From: Falciphora oryzae
Lineage: Eukaryota; Ascomycota; Sordariomycetes; Magnaporthales; Magnaporthaceae
DNA length: 64,000 nucleotides
Direction of reading: 5' to 3'
Assembly (NCBI GenBank): GCA_000733355.1
Contig: JNVV01000014.1
Location: forward strand, 372,001 to 436,000
The position numbers and the translations under genes were made by a program. Under the pieces are notes generated by a model that was not told the DNA's origin, did no database searches, and was given only the letters and a program-made list of their open reading frames with translations. Position 1 is the first letter of the stretch; each line of letters opens with the position of its first letter. Below, in pieces: positions 44,456 to 54,779 of the stretch.

Positions 44456-45598
44456 ATGTCCGCTCCTCAGTCATCCGATAACTCGCCCAATCCGGACAAC
44501 TCGCACACTCCGAATACCTCGCCCGACAGGAATCGCTCGTCCGCCTTGGACCTCGTCTGGACCGACTCGGAGGGTGAGTCGGAGGATCCTCCTCCCTCAT
44601 CGGCGACCCCGGGCAGGTCTTTCCGCTGGGTCGGCCCCGAGAGCTGCAACGCCGGAATGCTAGGCATCTGGGACGAGGACGGACAGCCGCACAAGAAAAT
44701 CACCGCGGTCCAACCGGTCGAGGGAAACAACCTCGGGTTGGCCAACAATGGAAATCCGACTCCTCCTCAGTCTCGGACTGCTAGTCCCTTCGGCTCTCAC
44801 AGACCGAACGGGTACATGGCTCCATTCTTGCCTCGTTCTGCCGCTTGTTTGAGTCTACAGAGCCTGGGCAAGTCTTCCTCGTCGCGGCCGGACGCTCCTC
44901 CGCCAAACACCTACAAGCCAGCAACCTGGCCCGTCCCCGCCTTCCAGTACATGCCGGCTTCTGCACTTCCAGCCAAACCCCTGGGCCCCGTCAAGTCTCC
45001 CTACCGAGAGAATTGGAACATGGCCCCTCCGCTGCTGCCTCGTTCCGCGTTTCCCTTCAAGTCGTCAGAGCAGGACGGCCCTGCCTCGCTTCGGCCTGAT
45101 GGCCTTCCGCTCAACGCCCCTAAGCCGGCAACCTGGCACATTGCCACCTTTTCTCGATCCCTCTCAGCCAGCCCTACCATGCCGTCGGGCCAGGAGCGGC
45201 TCCCGCTACAGGGTGCTCTCCATGAGCGAACGCTCCACAATCGGGCTCGGACTCTGTCGCCTGTTCCGCCAAGCCTAGAGCCAGGAACGGCGAACCCTCC
45301 GTCTCGTTCCGGCCCTGCCAGTCCTGTCCGTTCGAGACTCTCTAGCTGGGACATGCCTCCACCTCTTTTGCCCCGGTCTGCCTTTCCGAGCAAGTCTTCG
45401 TCGGGCCGGCAGCGGCTTCCGCTAGAGCGTGCTGCTCACGAGCAGACTCTACAACAGCAGACTCGAAGCCTCTCGCCTGTCGCTCCCACCCCAGAGGAGA
45501 GAACACCGACTCCCTCCTCGAGCCGTGCTTCCACGCCTGATGGCACCAAGAAGCCGAGGAAGTCGAGATGGGACGTCCGCCCGGGTGATGCCCACTAG
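44456..45598 (+). CDS. Disordered repeat protein, 380 aa, in frame with MED22 upstream
   Basis: The ATG at 44456 opens a 380-residue frame. The frame is in fact open from 44393, directly after the MED22 stop, and in the same phase as MED22 exon 3. The product is Ser/Pro-rich and probably disordered. It contains three related blocks beginning at 44816, 45020 and 45353 (MAPFLPRSAACLSLQS, MAPPLLPRSAFPFKSS, MPPPLLPRSAFPSKSS), two KPATW motifs and two LPL(Q/E)xAxHExTL motifs. It ends in a basic KKPRKSRWDVRP tail. The 63-nt gap to MED22 is too short for an ordinary fungal promoter. It is therefore either a readthrough or spliced extension of MED22, a downstream cistron, or a tightly packed separate gene. 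Confidence 0.6.
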   Translation: MSAPQSSDNSPNPDNSHTPNTSPDRNRSSALDLVWTDSEGESEDPPPSSATPGRSFRWVGPESCNAGMLGIWDEDGQPHKKITAVQPVEGNNLGLANNGNPTPPQSRTASPFGSHRPNGYMAPFLPRSAACLSLQSLGKSSSSRPDAPPPNTYKPATWPVPAFQYMPASALPAKPLGPVKSPYRENWNMAPPLLPRSAFPFKSSEQDGPASLRPDGLPLNAPKPATWHIATFSRSLSASPTMPSGQERLPLQGALHERTLHNRARTLSPVPPSLEPGTANPPSRSGPASPVRSRLSSWDMPPPLLPRSAFPSKSSSGRQRLPLERAAHEQTLQQQTRSLSPVAPTPEERTPTPSSSRASTPDGTKKPRKSRWDVRPGDAH

Positions 45599-46289
45599 CC
45601 AGCTCTTCACACTACAAGAGAGCGCATGCCCACCGGCCGGCTCTTCACAATACAGGACGGCGCAAGCGCAATCTTCTAGCCTGAAAATCGTTGATTGGTA
45701 TGTCTAAGTAAAACGGCAACTGTGTATAATCATTGAAGGATTAGCTTTCTTGCTTCTGGGCATTTTTTGAACCTGTGGCCGGTGAAATCGGAGGATCTCG
45801 ATCGGGTCCACGAGCATTATCATCAGATCTGGGATACGTTGACAGTCTTTTGCCCGCCAGGGTGATCGGCGTGTCTCGATCAGGTCCACATTCATCATCA
45901 GAGCTCGGACACGTCGATAGTCTTGTGCCCTCTAGGGTGATCAGGACAAGGCGGCTGGGTTCATACCATCCCTAACCTAAGCTAGAATGCCTTCATGCTC
46001 TCTATTCTACAATCGGTTTATCTGGAGATTCGGCAGGCTCGATTAGGCCTTTGCCATGTAAAATAAAGTCAGAAAAAGGTCCCTCGCTAAAATCGAGGAC
46101 GATTTGATTCCTAACCTATCATCCACCATGCCGGGGTATCTGTAATCTGCTTGATACAAGCGCCAAAAATCATCAATGTCGAGTGACGGCATATCCCATC
46201 GTGATCATGGATACCAGCCATCATGACCTCTAGCTACTATGCCAGAAGGCAGCGCGATCATCCTCCTCTTGCCATCCGCAAACCCATTT
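45599..46289. other. Convergent intergenic region with a small tandem repeat
   Basis: 3' flanks of the disordered-protein gene and PUS1. A 75-80 bp tandem repeat lies at 45781-45960. No gene. Confidence 0.55.
45781..45960. repeat. Tandem repeat, two units of 80 and 75 bp plus a partial third
   Basis: Units start ggtgaaatcgg (45781), ggtgatcggcg (45861) and ggtgatcagga (45936). They share tctcgatc(g/a)ggtccac, atcatcaga and gacagtctt/gatagtctt in the same order. Confidence 0.8.
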
Positions 46290-48645
46290 TTAACCCTCGC
46301 CCTCGTCTGGGTTCTCACCATCATCCCCAAGTTGAGCCTCGAGACCCTTGGGGACGCGATCGCCCTTCTCCTTGCGCTCGTAAGCACCGTCGAAGCCGTT
46401 GGCAGTCACCCAGAGGAAGTAGTCGGTGGCGAAGCTGTCCAGCTGGTTGAAGAACGTGTGGAAGCTGTTTTGTGCTCGCCGGAGCTGTGTCAGTAGCTGG
46501 ACACCCAAGAACTCGTCTTGATAGGCAATACGAAGGGACAAGGGGAAAAAAAAAGACTTACACGTTCGACCGCTCCTCGACATCCCACATGCGCTTGTAG
46601 ATGTGCTCGTCCTTAAACGCCTGTATCTCGCCCTCGAACTTGTCAAAGTTGAGCGGGGGCCGGTCCAGGCTCTGGACGGCGCGCTTGCTGTAGTTGTCGA
46701 AGACGGGCCGCTCGAGCAGCAGGCCCAGGCCGGGGGCCTTGGGGATGCTGATGCGCTTGGGGCCGTAGCTGGTCCTGATGCGGTCGGCGGGCGGGGCGCC
46801 CGAGCGGACGAGCAGGACGGCCATGGCGACCATCTTGCGGATCTGGTGCATCATGAAGCTCTGGCCGTGGACCTTGAGCGACAGCCACTGCGTCTCGCCG
46901 ATCTGGATGGGCTCGCGGTTGACGGCGAAAGACTTGATGTGGCGCTTGGCCGACGAGTCTGTGAACTTCTTGAGGATGGTGTAGTTGTGGAAGTTGTTGG
47001 TGCCCACATAGCAGTCCAGCGCGGCCTGGAGCTGCGCGAGGCGCTCCTGCGAGACCCGGTACCGCTTCTTGGCCGTGATGTAGGCGGCCTTGATGTCGCG
47101 GACGGCCAGCTCAGCCTCGCTGGCCGTGTACCACGACTCGGCCGCGGTCTTGGCGTCGCCGGGGTCGGCCTCGACGGCCGGCGCGGCGGCGGCCTTGTCG
47201 TCTTGACCAGGAGCGCCCGGCATGGTCTCGGGGTCAGTATTTGACGTGGCGGCCTTCTCGGGCGCGGAGGCCTCTCCAGCCTCTGCGGCCTCTGTGGCGG
47301 GAGACTTCTTGGAGGTGTCGGCAGTAGGGTCCCCCATCTCAACGTCCTCGGCCCCAAGTTGGTCAGGCTGCTGGAGGTCGTCGACGACGTGGAGCCTTCT
47401 AAGAACCTCCTCTCTAGTCGTATTGTCCAGCCTCGCCAGAATGGGCTTGATCTCGCTCTCCTCAACCTTGTCCCAGAAGTCAAAGGTCTCGCCGAGCCTG
47501 GCCTTCCAGTCGTCGAACTCGCCCTTCTCCTTGACGGCGGCCACGATCTTCTTTCCCAGGAAGCTGTCCGGGTGCGGTGGCAGCAGCACGTGGCTGGGCA
47601 TCAGGTACTCGTACCACCTCGAGTCGCACGCTTGATGCGAGCTAAAGGCGTTGTTCGTCCGTATGATGCCCCAGATCCGGATCTGGTCCGGCAGGTGCTT
47701 GTTGATGCGCGCCGTCAGCGCCTCCTCCGCGGTGATGCCGGCGGCAGCCTTGTCAGCCTCGCCAGCCTTGTCAGCCTCGAGGGTCTTGTCGCCCTGGACG
47801 GTCTCGGCGCCTTTGGCCTTCGCGCCCTCGCCCTCCTCGGTAACCTCCTCAACGGCCTTGCCCGCCTCGGCCTCGGGCTCGTCGAGGATCAGCTTGAGCG
47901 AGACGACGTTGCTCGCGGCGTGAACGCCCTTGTCCGTGCGGGCGCAGCGCATCAGGCTGACCTTGCGCGGGTCGCTCGCGTTGGCCTTGGAGATGGCGCC
48001 GGCCTCGACAAAGGCGCGGAACAGGTCGCCCTCGATCGTCTTCTCCTGGTGGTTGATCTGCATGCCCTTGTAGCCCGTGCCGGCGTACCCCATAAGCACG
48101 GCCACCTTGCGCTTCGGCCGCTTCTCCTCCGCCGCGATCTCCTCGGCCGAGAACTGGATGTTCATGTACGAGGGCGCGCCGCCCGCGCCGTCGGCCGGCT
48201 CGTCGTTACCGCTGCCGCCCTGGGGCCGTCGGCGCTTGGTCGGGAAGTGAGGCCGGTCCTCGCGGACCTTGCGCCTGGGGGAAACTGGTCAGCAGCAAAC
48301 AGGGGCGTGAGAAAGAATATCACGAAACAACCCGCGCGAACACAGCTGAGGGCGCAAAGTCCCAAGTGTCTGACAGATTCCCTTCTACTCCTCTCAGGCC
48401 AATGCATGAGATATAGCAACTCACTTTCTCTCCTCGCCGGCCGGTCCTCCGCCGGTGCCGTTCCTCTTGCCCTTGCGGCCGCCGCGCTGCCTGGTGAGGC
48501 TCCAGTCACCTCGGCCGGGCTTGGCGGCGGCGGCGTCGTTGGTATCGCCCGAAGCGACAGCCTCCTGCGAGGCACTGGCAGCATTGGCAGGGGGCGCGCC
48601 AGGCGCGACGGCAGTGCCGTTCTCGTGAGTCTCGTCTGTCGGCAT
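46290..48645 (-). CDS. PUS1: tRNA pseudouridine synthase Pus1, three exons, 702 aa
   Basis: Exons are 48645-48425, 48274-46562 and 46464-46290, with introns of 150 and 97 nt (GTGAGT and GTAAGT donors); all phases agree. The TruA-type domain begins KRKVAVLMGYAGTGYKGMQI and has the catalytic aspartate D188 in CARTDKGVHAASNVV. Further signatures are DQIRIWGIIRTNNAF, RWYEYLMPSH, GTNNFHNYT and HGQSFMMHQIRKMVAMAV. The last exon supplies the normal C-terminus (FHTFFNQLDSFATDYFLWVT), confirming the second intron. Two low-complexity inserts rich in Glu, Ala, Lys and Asp interrupt the domain (after LKLILDEPE and before AAESWYTASE), making the protein longer than yeast Pus1. It modifies several tRNA and some snRNA/mRNA uridines, mainly in the nucleus; the N-terminus is basic (RKGKRNG, TKRRRPQ). 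Confidence 0.94.
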
Positions 48646-50092
48646 ATTGCTTGGCCGACGGACGTCATAATGTGGGTGGGATGTAAAAGGTTCGGAGTTC
48701 GCCCTCGAAAATTTCCTGCCTCTTTGTTTTATTTTTTTTCGCACGCAGGGCCCCCTCCCGCGCTGCAAACACCTGCAAACCGCCCCACCATCCTGCAGCC
48801 AGGCTACCCTGGTGGATTCTTTGCCAAGATGCGTGGGCTGTGGCAGGCTGGGGTGTGTGTTTGGGTTCAGCCCCTGAACTTGTCCAATATCAGAGGGAGA
48901 AGAAGAAACCCCAAAAAAGAAGACATTCCTTGGCATATTATTAGGCTAGATGCAGCATTTTAATATCACTTTTCAAGCAAGCCTGAGTATATCTAAGAAA
49001 GAAACCACTGCGTTGGAGACATGTCCCTGACCCACATCACTAGGTCCCTCTGTAAACGCAGATTAGCACAGAGTTAAAGCCCTGACGTGGGCTACAAACA
49101 TTTGGTCGACCAAACCCAGCAGCTCGACTGTATCTTGGTACGGCCAGTGAACAAAACTACCTGGGTATGGTGGGCTTTGGAAGGACGAGACGTCTACTCG
49201 TACAGCTTTGCATAATATCTCCCAATCTTGCGGCTATATACATTTATCTGGAGATATCATCATTGGTGTGGCTCAGATGGCAAGCGCCGCTCCGCTGGAC
49301 CCTTGACTTGACGACGCTTCGCCAGCCAAGGGTGGTTAGCTGACACAGGAGTACCGGTAGCGTTCATCATGGCTCACTAGGAGAAGGGTCGAAGTAAATG
49401 TCAACCATTGAGAAAATAGAGCAGAGAAAGGCTAAAAGATATCTACAGCTCACAGTGAGTATATATAAATAGGCAGCGACGCCGGAGAAGAAGTCTGGTA
49501 TTCGGGGTTTGGCTGTGCATGGTTCCTAGAGGATTTTGCGATCTAAACCAAAGAGCTAGAACCTGCGGACTCCAACTTGTCTTGACTGCTCATTCTGGTT
49601 ACTACCGGAAGCCATGCATCGCAGCGTGTGGATAAGAGATGGGGAGCTACAGGCCCCTGGCACTTGGGATCTCGACTTCAACGAATTCTCGCCCCCAAGA
49701 CCTCCTTGTTTTGGGCAGTAGCGAGCGAGCTCTATCCGGTCAGGTGCAGGTCTCTCGCCTGAGTCTCAACTCTGGGCGGTGGCTGCCTTGATGCTAGGCT
49801 CTGCCCAGCTGTTGCGAAGTACATGGCACCTGGTGCCTCCAGCTTCAGCGGGTGGCTGATGAATTCGGTGACCGCCTTTCGCACCCGGTTCGTGATGCAC
49901 CACGGCTTGGCTAACCAGACTGCTCCTACAGCATTTACGCGTAAATCGACCCTTATTCGCTTAACACGGCCACCGTTACTAGGACCCCGGCATTTGTTAT
50001 CGCAGCTTCCAAAAACTGGTTTCCAGTCTCTGTGGTCATGTTCAGCACCACCAGTATTTTTATGCAGAGGCCAGTTTCTGCTTACTACTCTC

Positions 50093-50124
50093 TAGATAGG
50101 TAGGTACCTAGGTACCTAGGCAGG
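50093..50124. repeat. GGTACCTA/TAGG palindromic simple repeat
   Basis: tagataggtaggtacctaggtacctaggcagg: a run of TAGG and its complement CCTA giving nested palindromes. The same word reappears at 60245-60268. Confidence 0.8.
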
Positions 50125-50717
50125 TAGTCGTATCATCGGTTGGATCTAGTGTGGTGTGCATGCATGCTATGATCGTAGCCGGCCAAGGGGAGGAGCGCTA
50201 TAGTCTCTAGATCTGCCCACTCTATGTCCTGCTGTACTATATCCAAGATCTGGAGCTTCCTGCCCGTCATCTGGTACACAAGAGCCTCTGCCGGAGTCAA
50301 CACTCCGGCTATCGCTCCCATTGGGCCCTTGGGAGGACTCCTGCCTCCTTTCCGGGGCCCTGGGACAGGTCATTGGAACCGGCAGGAGACCCAGGGCTGC
50401 ACAGGGAGCTCTTGCGCCGGCCCAGTGCCCCTATAGACACTGGTATCGAGTCTTTCGAGGCAGGCACGAGCCTCCCAGCCAACGGCCAGGCTTGGTCATG
50501 GGTCCTTCCCGCTCCTTCCCTGTAAGTCTCTGCCCTCTGCCGTGCCTCTGCTTCAAAAGGATTTCCCCCACCTCCCGGGCTCGCTCGTCTTCTTCCCTTT
50601 TTTCTCTTTTTTCCTCAGGCTCCTCCACCTACATCCGCCCCCCGCCCGCCCCCAGATTGCTTCTGGGGCCCTCATCAAACCACTATCGAGAAGAAGCCGC
50701 CGTGAAGCAGGAAGACG

Positions 50718-50862
50718 GTAAGTGTTGCTATTCCATCTGTATCCGCCTTGATTTTTACCATTTCGCTTCTTTCTGAATACAACACGTCTTTTGAACACTG
50801 GATGGGGATCTGCTTTTCGAATGTCTCTTCTGTATTCTAAACAAAGCTTGGTGAACTCGCAG
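50718..50862 (+). other. Probable 5' UTR intron of the gene at 50889
   Basis: Donor GTAAGT at 50718 after gaagacg and acceptor AACTCGCAG ending at 50862, 26 nt before the ATG. The length of 145 nt is in the range of other introns here. No clear CTAAC branch point (tattctaaac near 50834 is the best). Confidence 0.5.
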
Positions 50863-50888
50863 ATCCAAGCTCTCGCCATTCGACCAAG

Positions 50889-52121
50889 ATGTCTTCCTCT
50901 TCTTCACGCACTCCCACCCCGGTCCCCACGCCCCATGACTGGAAGGATGTCACTCCGGAGAAGCCGGAGGATCCTCGCCAGCTCGGGGAGCTCATCATGG
51001 CCATAGGCCCGGGAACCACACCTAACAACACGCCCGTCTGCAGTACTCCGGATCCAAGAGCCAAACCAGTTGACGACAAGTGGGCAATGGAGGTCATTCG
51101 AGGCGAGGAGCTTAAGCTCCTCCGAGCCGAGATGGCCCGCCTGGACGCCGAATGCGAGGAATACACCCCAGAGGAAGAGAGAGCCGCGCGCCTCCAGGCC
51201 GAGGCCGAGGCGGCCGCTGAGGCGGCCGCCCTCGCTGACGACAACGGCGGAGAGGGCTCCTCTAAGCAAGCGGCCACCGAGGCCAAGGACCCCAAGGACG
51301 ATCCTGCGTTTGGCCTTGTTGAGACTCGGCCTAAGTACCCCAAGCACCCTACTTCTCGACCCTTCATGGTCCGCCCCGCTGTACCCGAATTCGAGGCCGT
51401 CCTGTACATGGGCGCCAAACTCGACATCCAGTGGCGCGGCAACCAACTTAGATTGATCAAGCTGTCGCATGATGAGTGGATCCTCAAAGAGGCCCTCACC
51501 GACCTTCCGCTATTCACGCTTCGCAAGGAGATGCATGGAGGCCCGCTCCCGTGGCAGAAGCATCCTATCGTCTACCTGTACGAGGGATCGTACTTTGAGA
51601 GCGAGAAGCCGAGCCCTGTCGGCTCGTTCCGCGTCATCGGCGAAGGCGACAAAGCGAAGGACTTTGTCATCACGGTCATGCCCAAGAGCTTCCCCAAGGC
51701 GGACCAGCGCTGGTGGAAGCCTGAGAGATTCCGCAAGATTGTGCACGCACCCGAGCACAACGGATACAGCATCCCTCTCTTCTGCGCGCGCCACAGGGGC
51801 ATCTGCGACGCCCACTGGTTCCGCGTGCCCATGGGTCGTTGGACCGACGCCGTGCACATGGAGGTTCCCGTGGTCTGGCGTGCGGGCAAAGACCACTGCG
51901 AGCTCCTGCGCCACGACATCGGTGACCACCCCAGGCTCGTGGCCCGCTGGTCTGGCGGCAACATCACTGCCCAACCTCACATCCCTTTTGCCCAAGTGCA
52001 GTTCATGATGGGCGTCTCCTTCAATAGAACGCTGGGCGACCCCTTCGTCCGCCTCACGGCGTTGACTGCAGTCAAGTTCCTGGGCATCTGGGACTTCGAT
52101 TCCGAGATCCAGAACCGCTAG
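50889..52121 (+). CDS. Conserved-looking protein of unknown function, 410 aa
   Basis: The ATG in gaccaagATGTC starts a single-exon frame of 410 residues. Residues 1-60 are Pro/Thr/Ser-rich. About 66-120 is a charged, Ala/Glu-rich segment likely to form a coiled coil (EELKLLRAEMARLDAECEEY, then AARLQAEAEAAAEAAALADD). From about residue 160 it reads as a folded domain rich in Trp, His, Phe and Arg (DIQWRGNQLRLIKLSHDEWI, PLPWQKHPIVYLYEGSYFES, FCARHRGICDAHWFRVPMGR). No motif of a known enzyme, no signal peptide and no membrane helix. Codon use and composition look like real coding sequence. Role not assignable. Confidence 0.72.
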   Translation: MSSSSSRTPTPVPTPHDWKDVTPEKPEDPRQLGELIMAIGPGTTPNNTPVCSTPDPRAKPVDDKWAMEVIRGEELKLLRAEMARLDAECEEYTPEEERAARLQAEAEAAAEAAALADDNGGEGSSKQAATEAKDPKDDPAFGLVETRPKYPKHPTSRPFMVRPAVPEFEAVLYMGAKLDIQWRGNQLRLIKLSHDEWILKEALTDLPLFTLRKEMHGGPLPWQKHPIVYLYEGSYFESEKPSPVGSFRVIGEGDKAKDFVITVMPKSFPKADQRWWKPERFRKIVHAPEHNGYSIPLFCARHRGICDAHWFRVPMGRWTDAVHMEVPVVWRAGKDHCELLRHDIGDHPRLVARWSGGNITAQPHIPFAQVQFMMGVSFNRTLGDPFVRLTALTAVKFLGIWDFDSEIQNR

Positions 52122-53178
52122 CCTCGACGTGCTGGAGAGGCCGGCCGGACAGCACGGCCTGCACGGTCGAGGTGACTCCGCGCAGATAGCGGGCAAGATC
52201 AATCGTTTTGTGGCTTCGAGAATCCGAAGGAACTGCTGATTTGTATGTGTATGGAAGATGACAACGGGAACAACATTGAGTGTGTATCGAGATGGAAATT
52301 GAAAGGGCAGTTGCTTCTGGCAGGTCATCACAGGGAACATTTTACTATGGACTTCAGTCAATGGTTGCGATGTGTTGCTAGGAGGAGTCTAAAAGACCTA
52401 ACAGACCAGTACCTAGTTCAACTGCATCAGACAGGCGAAGAATTACGGATCATTTTCTTAATCTAGACTTCTCGACGGTGGACAGTTTGTGTCACCTCGA
52501 CCAGCGGCCGACTGACTTGTGGTGATGCAGGGCCACGTTTTGTCTTCCCTTCGCCGAGAAGGCTATTTGAAGAGGCCCAGGCTGGACACAGGATCTATGT
52601 GCACCGAGAAAATACTCCCGAGAAGCCGGGAAAGACATAGTGGCCTGGGAGAAGATGGAGGGCGGGTGATGCGGCGGCATCGCTGGCCTCGCCAGAGAGG
52701 CTGTCAGACAATGGAGACGCGTTGTCGCGGTTATTTTCAGCCGCTTGTCACGTCCAGGAGGCTCCGATGGGCGGACTGCTACCGTTATTCCTTCTACGAG
52801 CTGAGGTAAACAGTGCGCCTCACTTCTTCTCCAAAAACCTATAGCGACATGTGTACCATCGCTGTCGACTTCTGGTCCCTCTCTAGACAGTTGGCATTGG
52901 AAATAACACGCAGGTAGCGATACCCCTCGTCACTTGCTTTGGGATTCGGGGAGAAAAAGCCTATCCCCGGCATACTTTGAACCGTAGTTATGCAGCAGGG
53001 CCTAGACCGCCAAGCATGGGGCCGCCCTGGGACCCCCGCAGGGCTGGGCGGAGGCAAATTATCCACACATTCGAAGGTGGGGGGGAAACTCGCTGGGCCC
53101 TTGCGTGGGATGAGATGGTCTGGATTGTCCTCAACCAGAAACTGCCACAGCCCGGTCCGCTACACAGGATCCGCGGCC
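52122..53178. other. Intergenic, no supported gene
   Basis: No conserved frame. 53040-53178 is the leader of the dioxygenase gene. Confidence 0.5.
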
Positions 53179-54779
53179 ATGGCGCACTCGAAAGCGGCGA
53201 AGAAGCGGAAGCAGAGCGCACAGGCCGACCAGCCTCGAAAAGCGGCCAAGACGGCATCAGCGGTCGCGACGAGGACACCACCCGACAGCGACGACAATGG
53301 CGCCACAGCCCTCGAGCCCAAGAGCCTACACAGCGTCATCTCTGACGAGGAGCTCGAGATCGCCGTCGAGACCCTGACAACACTGGCCAAGCATCCGAGC
53401 CTGATCAAGGCAAAGCAGTGCAAGGATCTCCGGGCTGCTGTCTACGACTTTCGCCAGAACTGCACCAGCGGCGTCAACAATGCCCGTATGCTACTCCTGT
53501 CCCCTCTTCTCTCCCTTGTCCACCACTTGTGTTGCTTCCGTTCGCTGACCACACGCCCTTCTGTCCACTTATAGCTGGCACAAGCCTCAGCCTCACCGCG
53601 CGCGTGACTGGCGCGCTGACCGACGAGAAGCATGACGATGCGCGGATCCTGCTCGCCGAGATGAAGATACGGGGACAAGAGCCCAAGCTGGGCGCGCTGT
53701 GTCGTTGGGTGCGAGACCTGGACGTCATCAGCGGACTCTCTACCTGCCCCGACGGCGACAACGGCGCAGCCACCCACGAGCGCAGCGGGCGCGACAAGCA
53801 GCGCCTCCTGGTGCTCGACGCCGTCCTGCGCGCATGCGGCCACTCCGACAGCAACCCCCACGCCCTGCCGCTGCCTCTCTCGGCCGTCCCGGGCATCGCG
53901 GTCCAAGAGATATGGGATCTGCACCCGCCGAGCTCGCTCCCATCCACGCTTCGCCAGACCTACGCCTCAGTTCTCGACAAGACGATCTTCGACTCGGCCC
54001 CGAGCGACCTCGCGTCCTCCCTCCGCGTTATCGAGCGCACTCCCGGCCCACAGCGCAAGCCGCCAAACCACCACGATGCCCTCCTCTACACGACCGCCCT
54101 AGGGACGATCCCCCTCGCCTCGCAAGACGCACGGCCGCCGGTCGAGATGAACGCTCACCCGATGGTGCCGGGCCTCAGACTCCTCAGGGGCGTGCTCTCG
54201 CCCGACGAGTGCAGGGCCATCATCGCCGCGGGCGAGACGGTCGGCTTCCTGCCCGACGCCCCGCTGCGCGAGGACGGCGACGTCAGCATCCTGGCACACA
54301 ACTTCTACTGGGTCGTCGACCAGCCCTTCCACGACGCGCTCTGGGGCCGCGTCCAAGGCCTCGTCCCCTCGTTCATGGCCGGCCGCCCTGCCCGTGGCCT
54401 CAACCGCCGCTTCCGCGTCTACCGCTACGTGCCCGGCGCCGAGTACCGCGCGCACATCGACGGCGCCTGGCCGCCCTCGGGTATCAAGGCGGACGGCACC
54501 TACGTCTACGACGTCTCGGAGGGGACGCAGAGCTCGCTCTTCACGTTCCTAATCTACCTCAACGACGAGTTCGAGGGCGGCGAGACGACGTACTTTTTGC
54601 CGGCCGCGCGCGACGGCACGCTCAACGCCTACCCGGTGCGGCCGGTCATGGGCGCCGCGGCGCTGTTCCCGCACGGCGACGCCAGGGACGCGCCGCTGCA
54701 CGAGGGGACGGGCGTGAGGAAGGGGGCCAAGTATGTGATTCGCACCGAGGTGGAGTACGACATCAAGCCTTCTCTATGA
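53179..54779 (+). CDS. 2-oxoglutarate/Fe(II) dioxygenase, prolyl-4-hydroxylase-like, two exons, 503 aa
   Basis: Exons 53179-53485 and 53575-54779 join over an 89-nt intron (GTATGC ... CGCTGACCAC ... CTTATAG) with matching phase. The N-terminus is Lys/Ala-rich with a possible nuclear signal (KAAKKRKQ). The C-terminal half is a double-stranded beta-helix of the P4H type. The iron ligands are H396 and D398 in YRAHIDGAW and H469 in ALFPHGDA, and K488 in GAKY is the likely 2-oxoglutarate anchor. FTFLIYLNDEFEGGETTYF is the typical strand with the GGET turn. The family hydroxylates protein or small-molecule substrates. The domain order (long N-terminal helical part, then the dioxygenase domain) is that of uncharacterised fungal proteins; the substrate is unknown. 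Confidence 0.88.

Larger units (their letters stand above)
48646..50888. other. 2.2-kb intergenic region between divergent genes
   Basis: No gene is supported. Holds the PUS1 promoter side, a TAGG-type repeat at 50093-50124 and the leader with an intron (50718-50862) of the gene at 50889. 48960-49500 is comparatively AT-rich without frames. Confidence 0.5.

Noticed and set aside
47359..48963. 534-codon plus-strand frame opposite PUS1
   Set aside because: Antisense of a GC-rich gene with strong PUS1 motifs on the other strand; Leu/Arg/Gly-rich translation without domains.
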